Source: Drechslerella dactyloides
Lineage: Eukaryota; Ascomycota; Orbiliomycetes; Orbiliales; Orbiliaceae
Direction: 5' to 3'
Length of the DNA: 64,000 bases
Assembly: GCA_020064725.1 (NCBI GenBank)
Contig: JAGTWJ010000001.1
Span: 3,348,001 to 3,412,000, forward strand
In this document: piece by piece, positions 35,148-46,557 of the stretch
How positions within the stretch are numbered: position 1 is the stretch's first letter
How the letters are laid out: the number at the start of each line of letters is the position of its first letter
The notes under the pieces: generated by a model
Told to the model about the DNA's origin: nothing
The model's input: the letters and a program-made list of their open reading frames with translations, nothing else
The model's database searches: none
Made by a program: the position numbers and the translations under genes

Positions 35148-37656
35148 TGTTGTTCAATGACTCAGACGCGTGATAATTCAATGGATGGAGCTAAATTTCG
35201 AAATCCCCGAGAGAAGATTTAAGTCGGCGGTGCAATTTACAGTTGTAGGCTAGTTTACGTAGCTACGTAAACCAGCTTCGTTTCGCAACAAGGAGTTGTC
35301 GAAAGTAGGTGCCAGGAAGGGTCTCAAGGCTTTCGGATGTAAATCGCGAAAGAAAGCCTACAAGATACATTCTGGACGGGAATATATATATATAAATCGT
35401 CTTCAACGTCCAGCACACTATACTATCGAGACTGGTGCTTATGAATAATCTCGAGCTCTGGAATTGGAATTGTATGTGTTTCATCGAGTCATCGCCGGCT
35501 GTATCGGCAAGGTAGTCTTACGAGCTCTCAGATTCCTGCTATGTCTTTATTCCTCCGTGGATCCAAACTTGGAAGCTCGGGACTCGTTAGGCTCATCGAA
35601 GTTAGCTGATCTCGATGCTTGCGCAATTGCTGTCGTCAAAATGCAACATCCAACACAAGGCACAGCTATTAGTGAAACGGACCCCGCCTCGAAGCATATA
35701 TCCACTGCTTACCCCGAAAGTACATACGTAAGCCGCCAGAGAAATTTATGTTGGCGACTGGGTGATAACTCCCCTGACCGTGGGTATTTCATCGATGGGA
35801 ACATGGTCAATCTAATCTTCCGTGTAGCTTTGGTAACAGAATGTTTCCACAGTCTACGGGTTTTTAGATCGATTGCTAGTTGGAGGCGGGCCTACTAATC
35901 ACACTTTGGAGATATGTATATATACAGATACGAGTATGCAGGGGTTAGCGGGGCACGTATAAGCCTAAGTTACATCTCGCTCCATGGTCCTATTCTGTGC
36001 CACGTAGCCTGCTGATGATAGTGGGGTGATTTCGTGTGATCCCAGGATAGGATTCCATCTTGTGCAACAGAAACTGGAAGTGGCACTAGCTAAGCACCAG
36101 TCTTAGCCATAAAGTAGCGTTTCAAATATCCCTGCTAGACACCCCGCACCTCCGAATCGGCACTATCCGTATTTAATCTTACGCTATTCTCAAATTTGTA
36201 TCCACTGCTACCCATCACAACGATTATTTCCATGGCTAGTAAGCTATAAACCAGGGTGGATTAAAAGTTTGGAAAAGCTTGCCTTAGATAATATACTGGC
36301 TGCAGTGATTTATACCTACCCATCATCATTCTGTTGACAGTGATATGTTCACTCTTCTGGACAAACCGTGTTCCAACACGTACATTCGATAGAAGAAATT
36401 CTAGCGGACTCGCTGTCTTCGCTGAGTGGAGTTCCCCAAAGATTGAGTGCTGGTGCAATAGGGACTTCGCAGTCATTACAGTTGAGTTCATTTCGGGATT
36501 TTAAAGGCAGAAACATCGCTTGTGGATGAAAACCGTGAACCACTTCACAGGGATGATGTCCACACGTGCGAAATCTCATACCACATTTTCTGGATTGAAA
36601 GATTATAGAACATAGTCAATACGCAACGGCTTGTGCGATATACGACCCCTGTTCTCACATTAAGGCACGTGCCGTATTCTATGGACTGAGACACTCAGTC
36701 CTTTGCATCCTGTGCGGCGATCTAACTTTGTAAGGATACCACTCCTAGATGCCGGATCAAGAATGTTCCAATCCGCCATATATGTATTGATCATCCTGAG
36801 ATGGTTTATGGGGTCGCCACATGTTAGTGAAGGCTAATAGGTCTGAGACGTCCGAAAATCGACAAATATGTGCAGGTCCCGCAAGATAAGCTTAAGGTGG
36901 GGCTATAGCCACCCCGAGAAGGCCATCATCGAAGCCTTCCGTAGGAAAGGCACAGACATGCACAGCTCAGTGTTTGTGGCCCGTATTATGATTGAATTGT
37001 CGTATTAAAGCACTAAAATGCCTCTACGGACACCATCGCCGTCAACATCGACTTATTGAGGTAAATATTTTCTCGCAAAATATACATAGGATGCGCGTAC
37101 TCACATTGAGGCTAAATCCATAGCTACTGACTCACTTCCAGGATTAAATCTTGCATTCAAGCTCTGTTATAATTGTATATCCTGAACGTAAATTTCAGTA
37201 ATATTAAGTCTCCCCTGACGGGATATTCATGCCTGACTGTTCTCTTGACATTTTCAAATTATGGCATTAAGTACAAGAAATATTAGTAAGCGTAGCAGCC
37301 TCTACTATTCTATATTTATAAGTTCTCTACAGCTCAAAGGCCAGCGTTAAGGTTCCAGTAATAGGTTGATACTTGCGAGTGAACGATTCATCACCAGCGC
37401 CGAATTGGAATGGGGTTTCTGGAGGCTCACTGATGAAGTAAGTTCTTTTGGTAGATCAATCGTCATGCTTACCATTCTGAGTATAACATATGCCCATGGC
37501 CGCCCGCATTTCTCCCAAATCCCGGGCATTTGTGGGTTCTGCGGCTTCTTCGCCCCTTAGCTTACCCTGCAGAGTTCCAGATTTTCTCCTTCTCTCCCAT
37601 CCACATAGGACTTCTATTAGCATTGGCCTTCGTAGAGTACCAGCATTCCGTGAATC
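35148..37656. other. AT-rich intergenic region
   Basis: About 2.5 kb, mostly without support for genes. A short Cys-rich minus-strand frame at 36349-36579 is listed separately with low confidence. The left end should hold the promoter of the 34.2-35.1 kb gene. The (ta)n run at 35385-35394 is a simple repeat. Confidence 0.45.
36349..36579 (-). CDS. Possible small Cys-rich protein or exon
   Basis: An ATG-started frame of 76 aa. It has six cysteines and two CxxC/CxC-like pairs, beginning CGHHPCEVVHG and ending ECTCWNTVCPEE. The CGH...C pattern resembles short fungal Cys/His-rich proteins of unknown role. The frame is open upstream too (KCG before the Met), so it may be the 3' exon of a longer gene. 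No signal peptide and no conserved neighbour were found; chance is a real possibility. Confidence 0.2.
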   Translation of the reverse strand: MRFRTCGHHPCEVVHGFHPQAMFLPLKSRNELNCNDCEVPIAPALNLWGTPLSEDSESARISSIECTCWNTVCPEE

Positions 37657-38712
37657 TCAGACTTCTGGGTGAGTCGTAAGGTTTGCCGCAGCGCCAATCA
37701 CTGGAGTTTCCCAGCACGTAATGCCGTCAGATTGGCAAAAGGTCCTCCTTTCAGGACCCCATGCAGTGCCGTTTCTTCTTTTATTTATGATATATTGGGG
37801 ATCTTCTTGTCCGGAGGGACACGATCCATCAAGCCAATGAGAAACTATGAGGAAGAATGTATAGTCCTCAGACCAGCGGGCGTGTCCAAATTTCCTCTCT
37901 CTAACAGGCGTATAGTCCGCTCGATCTTCACCTTTATCGCCTCGCCAAACCCCAGGATGCTCATAGTTATCGGCAGCAGGCGTTAGTCCTTCGATAGCCT
38001 CAATCAAGTCCAACGCTTTCTGTATTGCAAATTGACATGAGATAAAACGTTTTCGTTTTGTGCGATCGGCATTCCAGAGATATACGCTAAAACGGTTGTA
38101 GCAGCTCAAGGCTGACCCCCAGGCAGCAGAGGGGGTGCGAGGATCACCAGACTCCCGCCCTAGGGGCTCCCAGCCCATTTTACATAGCATGTTAGGGTCA
38201 GAGTACCACGTAGCGTTCAAGTGCTGGATGGCCTGCTTTGCGTCGTCGAAGAGCTTGGCTGGTATTCTGCTGCGGCCATTATAGCCGTTCCAATATTCCC
38301 AGCGGCCAGCTAGAGATTCTGACTGTTGATATGGCAATTTCATTGGGGGGCCGATCTCCTCGTCGGGAAACTTTGCATGAGGTACGGTTATTTCCCCGTC
38401 AGGCGTCTACATTGTTTCGCGGTATGCAATTAGTTTATGAGATTCAAGACGATTCCTCGTGCTATAACCCGCGAGCCAAGTCGTAACTGTCCTAATCAAT
38501 AGCTTCAGCTAGCTATCGACTTAGATTGTTGAAACATGAGAGGTCCCACAAGGCTGTCGTTCAGGAGATACAAGCTTCAGTCGACCATTAGCAGTGGGAG
38601 GGGCAGTCCTCACCGGTAACGCTAAGCTCAATACACTTGCACAATAAGAGCACAAAAGGGCAGATAGGTATAGACATAGCCAAACAAAATTAGGATACCG
38701 ATGGTAAGTCAT
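37657..38712 (-). CDS. Orphan secreted protein
   Basis: Two predicted exons, 38712..38614 and 38406..37657; 282 aa. Exon 1 encodes a convincing signal peptide (FVWLCLYLSALLCSYCASV). Exon 2 gives a Trp/Tyr-rich domain with several Cys (about six), no membrane segment and no recognised catalytic motif. The donor is uncertain: GTGAGG at 38613 and GTATCT 42 nt further downstream both keep phase 0, so the mature N-terminus may be 14 residues longer. Without the first exon the protein would start at the ATG at 38343, lacking a signal peptide. The family is not recognised. It is a candidate effector or extracellular enzyme by secretion alone, which is inference. Confidence 0.6.
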
Positions 38713-39921
38713 CAGCCGTCACTATCTGGAGATTGAGTGTCAATTTGATAAGAGTATTTTGAGATTATCTCGTGATATAATGGCCGCGTGGCTGGCACGA
38801 GAGGCTTTTGAGGTCGATATCGTGATATGCATATATGGGGTGAAGTAAGTTCGCGTAGGGTGATTTCATGGCGCGGCAATGGACTAAACATACTTCACCA
38901 AAGCCACGAGCGAATGCATTAATGACGACCCCAGGCTCTGGCTACCATCATTGACACACAATACGCATACAGGGCCCGAAGAAATAAAATGCCACATGTC
39001 TTGTCGTCGAGTTCGAAACTTCTTAACCAGCTAACGTTATAACCGACAACTAGTTCGGAGTAACAGCTATCCCTCAAGTTGACTATCAAGGCTGAGGGCA
39101 ACACGCAATTGCATCTTTGCTGCTACGATTACAACAAAATCCATTTCGGGCTGGGGTAGAATCGCCTGGTATATATCTCTCCGAGCACTTATTCAATGCC
39201 GTGTACGTACACGAATGATCAAATAATTCATTGATATACATACCAGCTCACACATAGTGGCGGCTGGACATACAAGTTGAAAAGACGCAACTTTGGGCCT
39301 CTAGTGTTTCAAACGTTTCGGTGGGTAGGCACAGTGACCACCTGTAACAAAGTTGGCAACATTATCAATTTTGATACTGCACTATGCTAAGCATGACCCA
39401 AGTAAGTACTTGGACCATGGTGAGTGAGGCAGATGCTATTCAGTCTTGATTAATCGGGGTGATCCACTTTCGAAACCTCACACCCTCCTTCCGACATCGC
39501 GGTGTGCGAAACGCGGCTCATTGATTAAATTGAGAAGATGAACAGAACGCGCACGTTTGATCAAAACTTGAAATGTAGCTATGATATGCCTAGTCTCGTA
39601 AAGTGATTCACGCAGAAAGGCTGGACTATATTTGTTCCAAAGCAACTACTTGTCCGTGAAGTTGCGTCTGCTTGTGTCCATGAAGATGGCTCTAGATACA
39701 CTGAAACCCGGAAATATAGAACTCCAACGGAAAAACGGGGGTCGAAACCTTAATTGGCAACAGGAATGTGTGCAAGTAATTGGAGCAGGACAGCCAGACG
39801 CCAGGTAGACTTAGCTACTCTTCCAGAATTATTCATTTGTGGGAGAATCTCAGTGTGTAGTAGACATCGGCTTGGAATATTATAACTTGATCGTTCAAAA
39901 CCAGGCCGCCGAAGTGTTCGA
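38713..39921. other. Intergenic region
   Basis: About 1.2 kb without a supported gene. It includes the promoter of the 37.7-38.7 kb secreted protein gene and, at 39400-39416, a further caagtaagtacttgg palindrome-type motif. Confidence 0.45.
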
Positions 39922-41322
39922 TTAGTTGACAGGATTCTTTGGATGTGCTATCGCTATCCACGATATACTTGCACCCCACCCAAATGCGCTATCGTCCCAA
40001 TTCCGGACCGTCCAGCTGAATCCTTCGTGCGACTCGCCTGTGATGGCGACAGATAATCGAAAAGCTCGGGTGGCGTCCAGATCGAAGCCAGTTAGGCCAA
40101 CAAAAACCTTTGGCAGCTGCTTTTTAGGAAACTTCCACTTCGTGTAAGTAACCGAACCCGTGTAGCAAGACACTGATGACAAGGATTTCGAAGAAACTTC
40201 AAACATCCCACTATCAAATCGCCGGGAGTCCTTCGGGATAGCAATCCATGTTGCCTTAGCATCTAATATTTGTGTTCCTCCTGTAGTAAATCTCGGACAG
40301 AATCCATATTGGTTGGACCCTAGATAGTTCAGCTTTGTGGTCCTATAACTGAGGGCATGTATGTGTTACCTTGAAAACCTGCTTTGACTCGGCGGGCAGT
40401 ATTAGGCTTGAATGCGAAGCTGTGCATGAAGAACAGAATATCTGGCGTCATAGAATATGCCCTCTCAAAGTAAATTTCTGTGAGGAGATGGTTTGCCAAC
40501 GCCATATTTACCTAGCGATATAGATCTTAATATTAGCATAGCTCTTCGCAGTCAAAGAAAGGCATTTGGCTTGCGAGACAAGCTCAGCTCGTCATTGCTA
40601 CAAGAAAGGTCACTTACGTGACCTGCGCCCCTCTCCAGCCAATCAATTTCACCAAATTGAATATCTTTATCGTCTTCAGGGATGTCTAGCATTCCTATTT
40701 TGATGCTCTTAATCCCCATTTCAGCCTTTGTCTGGATCTCGAGTTGGTTCGCAGACAGGGGTACGGCGCCGACTTTGAATATGGTAGGGTTCTGTGCGTT
40801 TGCTCGTCGCGGTCCCAATGCTAGTCTTTGAATGGAGAGGATAGTGCTTTTTGCTCCCGGGTGCCGGACTACATTCGTGAGAAGCTCCTCGTGTGAATGG
40901 GCCATCTCAAAGGCATACTTGTAGCATGCACATGCGGCCCGACCGCGTTTCACGTTAATAAATGGCCATAAAAGGCACCCCGTGCCGCGTGTTGGAGCAG
41001 ACAACATTCTTACCTCAAACTCCACAGAGTCGTCGATTCCAACTCCAACATCCTGCTGCTTAACAAGGGATCGGGCACTGAGTTGCCCCGACTGGACACT
41101 ATTTGCATCATCATAGGATGGAGGTTCCAGTGATGTTTCGTCTTCCAGCGACAGCCTCGGCGCAGCTGCTAACAGAGCCCCGATCTTGGTGCCGTTGCTA
41201 CTAGTACTTCCCTCTGCCGCATTCGTGAGTGTGGATATGGGCGGGTTTGCCGAGGAAGAACCTTCGCCATTTGAAAGACGCCCGGTCCTCGCCGGCTGCT
41301 TTTCAGCGTTCGCAGATGGCAT
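39922..41322 (-). CDS. Tandem H-type lectin domain protein
   Basis: Three exons on the minus strand: 41322..40618, 40511..40370 and 40319..39922; 414 aa, phases consistent. The N-terminal 215 residues are Ser/Ala/Asn-rich followed by a conserved-looking segment. From about residue 222 there are two H-type lectin modules: the first runs IQFGEIDW, then ITF-like EIYFERAYSMTPDILFF and ends ATWIAIP. The second starts SGMFEVSS, has WKFPKKQLPKVFVGLTGFDLD, and ends WGASISWIAIAHP. Family knowledge: H-type lectins bind N-acetylgalactosamine or related sugars and trimerise; fungal copies are mostly unstudied. No signal peptide is seen from the chosen ATG, and a longer frame upstream begins only with GTG, so a cytosolic or non-classically secreted role is possible. 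Confidence 0.78.
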
Positions 41323-43097
41323 TATTTGTATAGAGCGGAGCAGTGGAGGAGAACTCTGGTTAATTCTTTGGCGGGGGGCAGCGCTGTGGTAGGTTGGAAC
41401 GGAATGCCAGGGCCGGATTTGCGTAAAGATAGCGATATATATAACTTTGGTCGCATGCGATGGAGCCACGGGTCTTATATATCACTTACATAACCCGGGC
41501 CACTAGATGCGGACAGGCTGCCATGCTGCCTACGGCGTTTGTAAGTGGCCGTTCAGCGAGTCGCGGGATGATATCAGCGCCTCGTATTTGATGATCAACA
41601 TCTCCGTCACTAAGCCAAGAGCTTACCAGGATACCTGACCGTTTGACTGACCCGACACCCGAGCTTACCGTTTCGAGCAGCTCCCGGCAGCTTAAAATCA
41701 AGATACGTAGCATACATACGGACTCAGGTGCTTAATCCATGTCGGTTGGGTTGGTACATACCGGACTTGGCTTTCCTGGGCACGGTTTATGAACACGGGC
41801 TGTGCGCCGTTGATCTGTGCGCTTCCTGTCTCTGCCGTGGACTGACACAAGCCGAGCATTATTTTGATCAAGGAACATTGCACGGGTTCCGAATGCTCAA
41901 TAGCTAATGGCAAATGTCTTTATCTACCCCCATTTGTATCTTCAAGTGTCGTGGGGTTGGCCACCGTCGGTGCCTTTAAGCTTTATCAGAGCAGAGGTAC
42001 TGATAAAGTCGCTGACTTTGCAACACGCTGGGCACAATATCCAACAGCATTTGAATCCAACGTTTGCGTATGGATGCTGATGTGTAAATGGTATTGGCAG
42101 TTCCAGTGTTGAGATTCAATGATGCCTTCGTTAGATCTGATCGAACCAGTACTAATTACTTGATATAATATTCCTGTCGTGAATGACTCTCGCAAACATC
42201 GAGCTCGAAGTACATTCTGCTGATCTGTACATATCTTCGTTTTGATCGTATATGTATTGATCGAGAAAGCACCTCGACCTGTAGCGTTTCAACTATCTTA
42301 CCGTGCTCTAGTTGCACAGAGATATACATATGAGACTAGAAGCTGTCGTAACATTGATGTGCCACCGCGCGATACCAAGGTCAATACTTATCAGCCGAGT
42401 GTCAAATTTTGTTCCAACTCTTGCCTAGTTCAAATCCAAAGAGATAAATCGCCCGGCTTTGTCTCGTAGACCGGCTCGGCTCGTATCAGTTGAATACGCA
42501 CTGCGCCGTAGCTTCAGAGTACTCCTAAGATACTATGAAGGTGCATATGCTGCCGTAGCACAGCCCGGCCCGCAATGTTGCTACAGGTATCGGAATTTAC
42601 CCTTACCTAGATCCTTAGACCAGGGCCTATAAGCCTCTTCTCCAACCATGAAACTCGAATTTTGGAGTCGCATAGGCTCGCGCGATAGGCCAAGCGTAGC
42701 GTCAGATAGGCTTCCGTTTGGATTTGGGGCGGGGTATAAAGGTTGCCTGCAATAAGGTCCATCTCTGCGTTCATACTGGAACCTTGCTTACTTGCTATCC
42801 CTGCTAAAAGAATATATCGCAAGCTGCGAGATAATGCGTACCCGTGTTACTTGCGCGCATTCTGCTCTCAAGCCAAAGTGCTCCAAACCCCGAACTTGCT
42901 ATGCATGCAACCGCACCCTAGAAATATCTGGATACACGTATAGACCAGTCCGACCCCACCCCTGATAACAATTATACAACGATCAGAAGACAGGACTATA
43001 ATCAACTACGTTTAATCAGCTGACTAACTCAGATTATCTGTACCCTGGAACTACGCAGCTATACAAGGAACAAAATCAGAGGCATCCAAGACAAGAT
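41323..43097. other. Divergent intergenic region between lectin (-) and subtilase-like (+) genes
   Basis: About 1.8 kb without a supported gene. It must contain both promoters. No distinctive element was recognised. Confidence 0.45.
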
Positions 43098-46067
43098 ATG
43101 GGTGGCCTCAGTAAGGAGAAAGTTCTCACTCTCTCGACGTCACTATTTCTTGTATACCTCTGTCGACTAGTCTTGACCGTCGCCTCGACAGAATTCGACC
43201 CAAATCCGAGAGTACCAACCAGCCGACAGAATGGTGGCTCGACATCGGACCTTTGGGTGTTCACAGTTCGAGAAGGGTACGGGAAAGACGAACGATTGAA
43301 CGAGGTCCGTTCCTACATCAAAGAAAATATAGGGTCAGATAAGAAAAATACGTGGGAAAGATGGTTCCTTCACAACGAAGACGAGGTTGCGTGGTTCTAT
43401 TTGCGGACGGAGTTGAGGTAAGTTCGTGGACAGCACATGTCATCTTGTTACATGAGATCTTGATTCGCACCACGTGCACGCTTGCGTGACGTTGGGAAGC
43501 TTCGGTAATATAGTCAGTCATGTTGCACCCTTGTTTATCTGACGTTGCAAATGAGTTTTAGAGTAGCTGAGGAGATTACAAAAAGATGGAATTCGGTGGT
43601 ATGTTGAGAGCCCACTCAAAAGGAATTGACCCTTAGTATATCGATGGCGTATCTGACTCTTTCCTTGTAGATTCTATACTTTTCTTCCGTATCTGATGAA
43701 ATAAATGATTTCGAGCAAAACACAAATCCTGAACCCTATCGCAAAGCGGATGACAGAGCTGAAGGTAATGTCGCAACCGATCTGCATTATGAGGGTGGGG
43801 GTACGTATACACAAAATATACAAAAGCGAAAGGTTGCTTCCAGACAATCGCCTGTCTCGCTGTGTTATATATCAACCGATCCGTCGGAGCAGCACCCACA
43901 GGATCCCTGCGAATTCTATACGGATTCTTCACAGGGGAAGGGTGTCTTTGTCTACATTTTCGGCACCCACTTCGATATATATCATAAAGTAAGTTAGAAA
44001 TCACACTGATGCTATTCAATTTATTGCTACGCGTGCACCAACTCATCCGTGGAAGCGTGACCCTCACAATAAACTCAGCCCAATCATACCGGGAAGACAA
44101 TATATTTATATCATGAAGCTATCAGGTCATAGAAAGGGTCTCGAGGTTGATCTTGTCCGATTTTCCGCTGCCAAATCCACTGTTTCCAACCGCAAACTTC
44201 TTGATCAAGCCTGCTTGTGACTTTCAATTCTTGTTACTAATGCTAGCCCTTAAGCTAATGCCTGCGCTACGAACCTTGTCCAGGACTTTAAAAACGTCAA
44301 ATTCGGAAAACCGGAAGACCATATTTTTGCGGACACTACGAGCCGACATTTTAACAAAAAGATCACTATCGACGCTAGAACCAGATCAAAATACATACCT
44401 GCGACAGGATTCTTGGGCGTTTTATTAGGTGAAAAGAACGGCATAGCTAAAAAGGTGACACCAATTCTGGTAACATATTCAGGGCCGAGCCCATCAAGGC
44501 CGAGCCCATCAGCGCCGAGCCCATCGGGGCCCACCGACCTCGAATCCGACGCTGCAGCATCTTTTAGATACTTTGTGGAGGCTCTACGGATGGTTGAGAA
44601 AGCCATCCAGGCGAAATTGAAGAAAAACGATGGTTCGAGCACAGGTCCCAAGATTCTAGTCGCCTTTTCGAATATCCTGAATTTTGAGTTTCTCAAACCA
44701 GACTACCTCTTGAGAAACGGGGGACCATATGAACAGAAATTGCAAGAAATGTTCCAGGACACGATCGCAAAGATCTGTAATATGCCAAATGTCGCAGTCA
44801 TTGCCCCATCCGGGGAATATAAGGCAATAACGTATCCACAGGGTATCGATGCTAACTCGGAGGTAAGTGTGAGCTTTGCAGAACCGAGAGTTCTCATAAC
44901 TCCAGTTGCAATGGATTTATCATCCCTTTGTAGTGATATTGCATCATCTTATAAAGTGATGTGGCACATGTACACACCCTATGGGCGTAAACGTGTGAGA
45001 CGGGTGTTTCCTGCTGATGGCATCGTGTTTCGATTTACCGCTATTTTCGCTCTTGACCTTGTCACTCGCAATCGGTGTCGTACAACGTACAACTGGTTGC
45101 TTTATAAGTCTATTGCGTTGACGGAAATTAATATTGCCCGCTGATGCATCAATGTTGTTTGGGCATACTCCTACGATACTCGAGGACAAATTTCAGTTTG
45201 AAACCAAAGGCTAACCGCTACCATGCGCACGGGGTGCATACATACAGACAGAACCGATTGAGAGGTACCCTGCAACTTTAGGTGCTGACCCAGAGGCATA
45301 CCCCAACTTGATAGTTGTGGGCACAATATCAGTCCCTTACGGCCGTGCGGTCTGGTATACGGCGGACTACGTCAACGTTTCAGTTCCTGTGGATGGCATA
45401 CAAATACCCGTTCTCAGCGCAACATCTCAAGATTATACTATGGCGAAAGGTCCCTTAATCGGTATGTTAACTTCATACGCGGGCTCGCGGCGAGAAACCT
45501 GATAGACATGTGTAAGCTGCTAATTGCGCTGACTGCGATCATCTCACAGCCCCAGCTATCGTGTGTGGGGTGCTTGCGACATTTATCTCAGCGCATGGCG
45601 ACTCAGTTGCTGAGGCGAGGGAAAGGTTATATCAACTAGCGTATCCGCGCCAGCCGAAGGATCAGGTATTGTCGCCTGAGAATCGCGCATTGTACCCGCC
45701 GGTGGTATATAACGGCTTCAATCCGCGGGCGTCAAGCACCTCCTTACCTTCCGCGACCCCAGGATCCAAAGAGCATCGGAAATGTACACACCAACGCCGT
45801 GAAGTATCTGGCGGGGAAGCTGATGACGAATGTAGTGACGGAAGGGCCTTGGGCAATGCCGATGCCGAAAAAGCAGAGACGCTGACGTCCGCGCCGTCAA
45901 GCACTGTGGGACCCACCCCCACAGTGCCGGCCCTGAGTATCGCCAATTATGTGTATAACGCAACGTTTTATAGGATATGTTTGGCAGCGGGCGGTAACAC
46001 CCCGCTGGATGGTGTAGTGTGGATTCCCGCCGACTGTCCTTGTAGGCCGGAGGATCGTGGCCGTTGA
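43098..46067 (+). CDS. Subtilase-fold (S8-like) protein lacking the catalytic triad
   Basis: Seven exons: 43098..43417, 43562..43598, 43671..43988, 44126..44216, 44255..44862, 45263..45461 and 45550..46067; total 2091 nt, 696 aa, phases consistent. A signal-anchor-like segment lies at residues 9-30, then a prodomain-like region (DEVAWFYLRTEL). The S8 fold is visible, but catalytic positions differ: the usual VYVxDTG reads VYIFGTH (Asp to Gly217), the HGTxVA helix reads PATGFLGVLLG before GIAKK (His to Pro304), and the GTSxAAP site reads KGPLIAPAIVCG (Ser to Pro522). The structural LIVVGTIS strand is retained. A Pro-Ser repeat lies at residues about 332-346. Two boundaries are weak: a 38-nt intron (44217..44254) and a 400-nt intron (44863..45262). 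It may be a pseudo-protease or a decaying gene. Confidence 0.65.
44484..44528 (+). repeat. 15-bp coding tandem repeat, three units
   Basis: Three units of gccgagcccatcNNN encode a Pro-Ser repeat (GPSPSRPSPSAPSPSG) inside the subtilase-like protein, after the degenerate His helix. The length is in frame, so copy number can vary without frameshift. Confidence 0.85.
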
Positions 46068-46557
46068 GGTTCATGAATAGCATGGGCGCATCTTGATTGT
46101 TGCAGGTAGTTGACGGAGTCAGATCAAAGGGGAGCTGTATCCTTAGATGAGGCGACGCTCAGTTGACTACCTGAAAGATACAACTTGCCGATAGAGAATT
46201 AAAAGCTACAATTATCTAGAGATAGGTACATCTCAAAATCATGCGCTGGGGTCATATCGTGAAGGCAACATGAACGCTTCATCGTGCTTTTCAATCAGAC
46301 TCTGAGATCCATACGGACGTAATATGATCTCTGGTATACGGGTAACCTCCTCCTCCACAAAACGCCAGGAAAATGCAATCGTGCAACAGATAGGGTAAAA
46401 GTCGGTTCCACCAAGAATAGGATATGTGATATGCTAACGCTCAAAGATACAAGAATTAATCAATAAAATACAGCAAGCCTTCCCAAAAGAATGTCTTGTT
46501 GGAAGAGCATGCGAGAACGGAATGGCTTGAAGAGCAACTGGTAGCGTGCAGAGTCGC
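46068..46557. terminator. Convergent 3' intergenic region
   Basis: This 490-bp segment lies between the converging subtilase-like and DFG5-like genes. It is AT-rich with no gene, and presumably contains both polyadenylation regions. Confidence 0.35.

Noticed and set aside
35464..35898. 144-codon plus-strand frame
   Set aside because: Begins with TTG rather than ATG, has no domain and no signal peptide.
44863..45144. Extension of subtilase exon 5 to a stop as the true 3' end
   Set aside because: The perfect GTAAGT donor at 44863 and resumption of the S8 pattern at 45263 favour splicing; kept only as a possible isoform.
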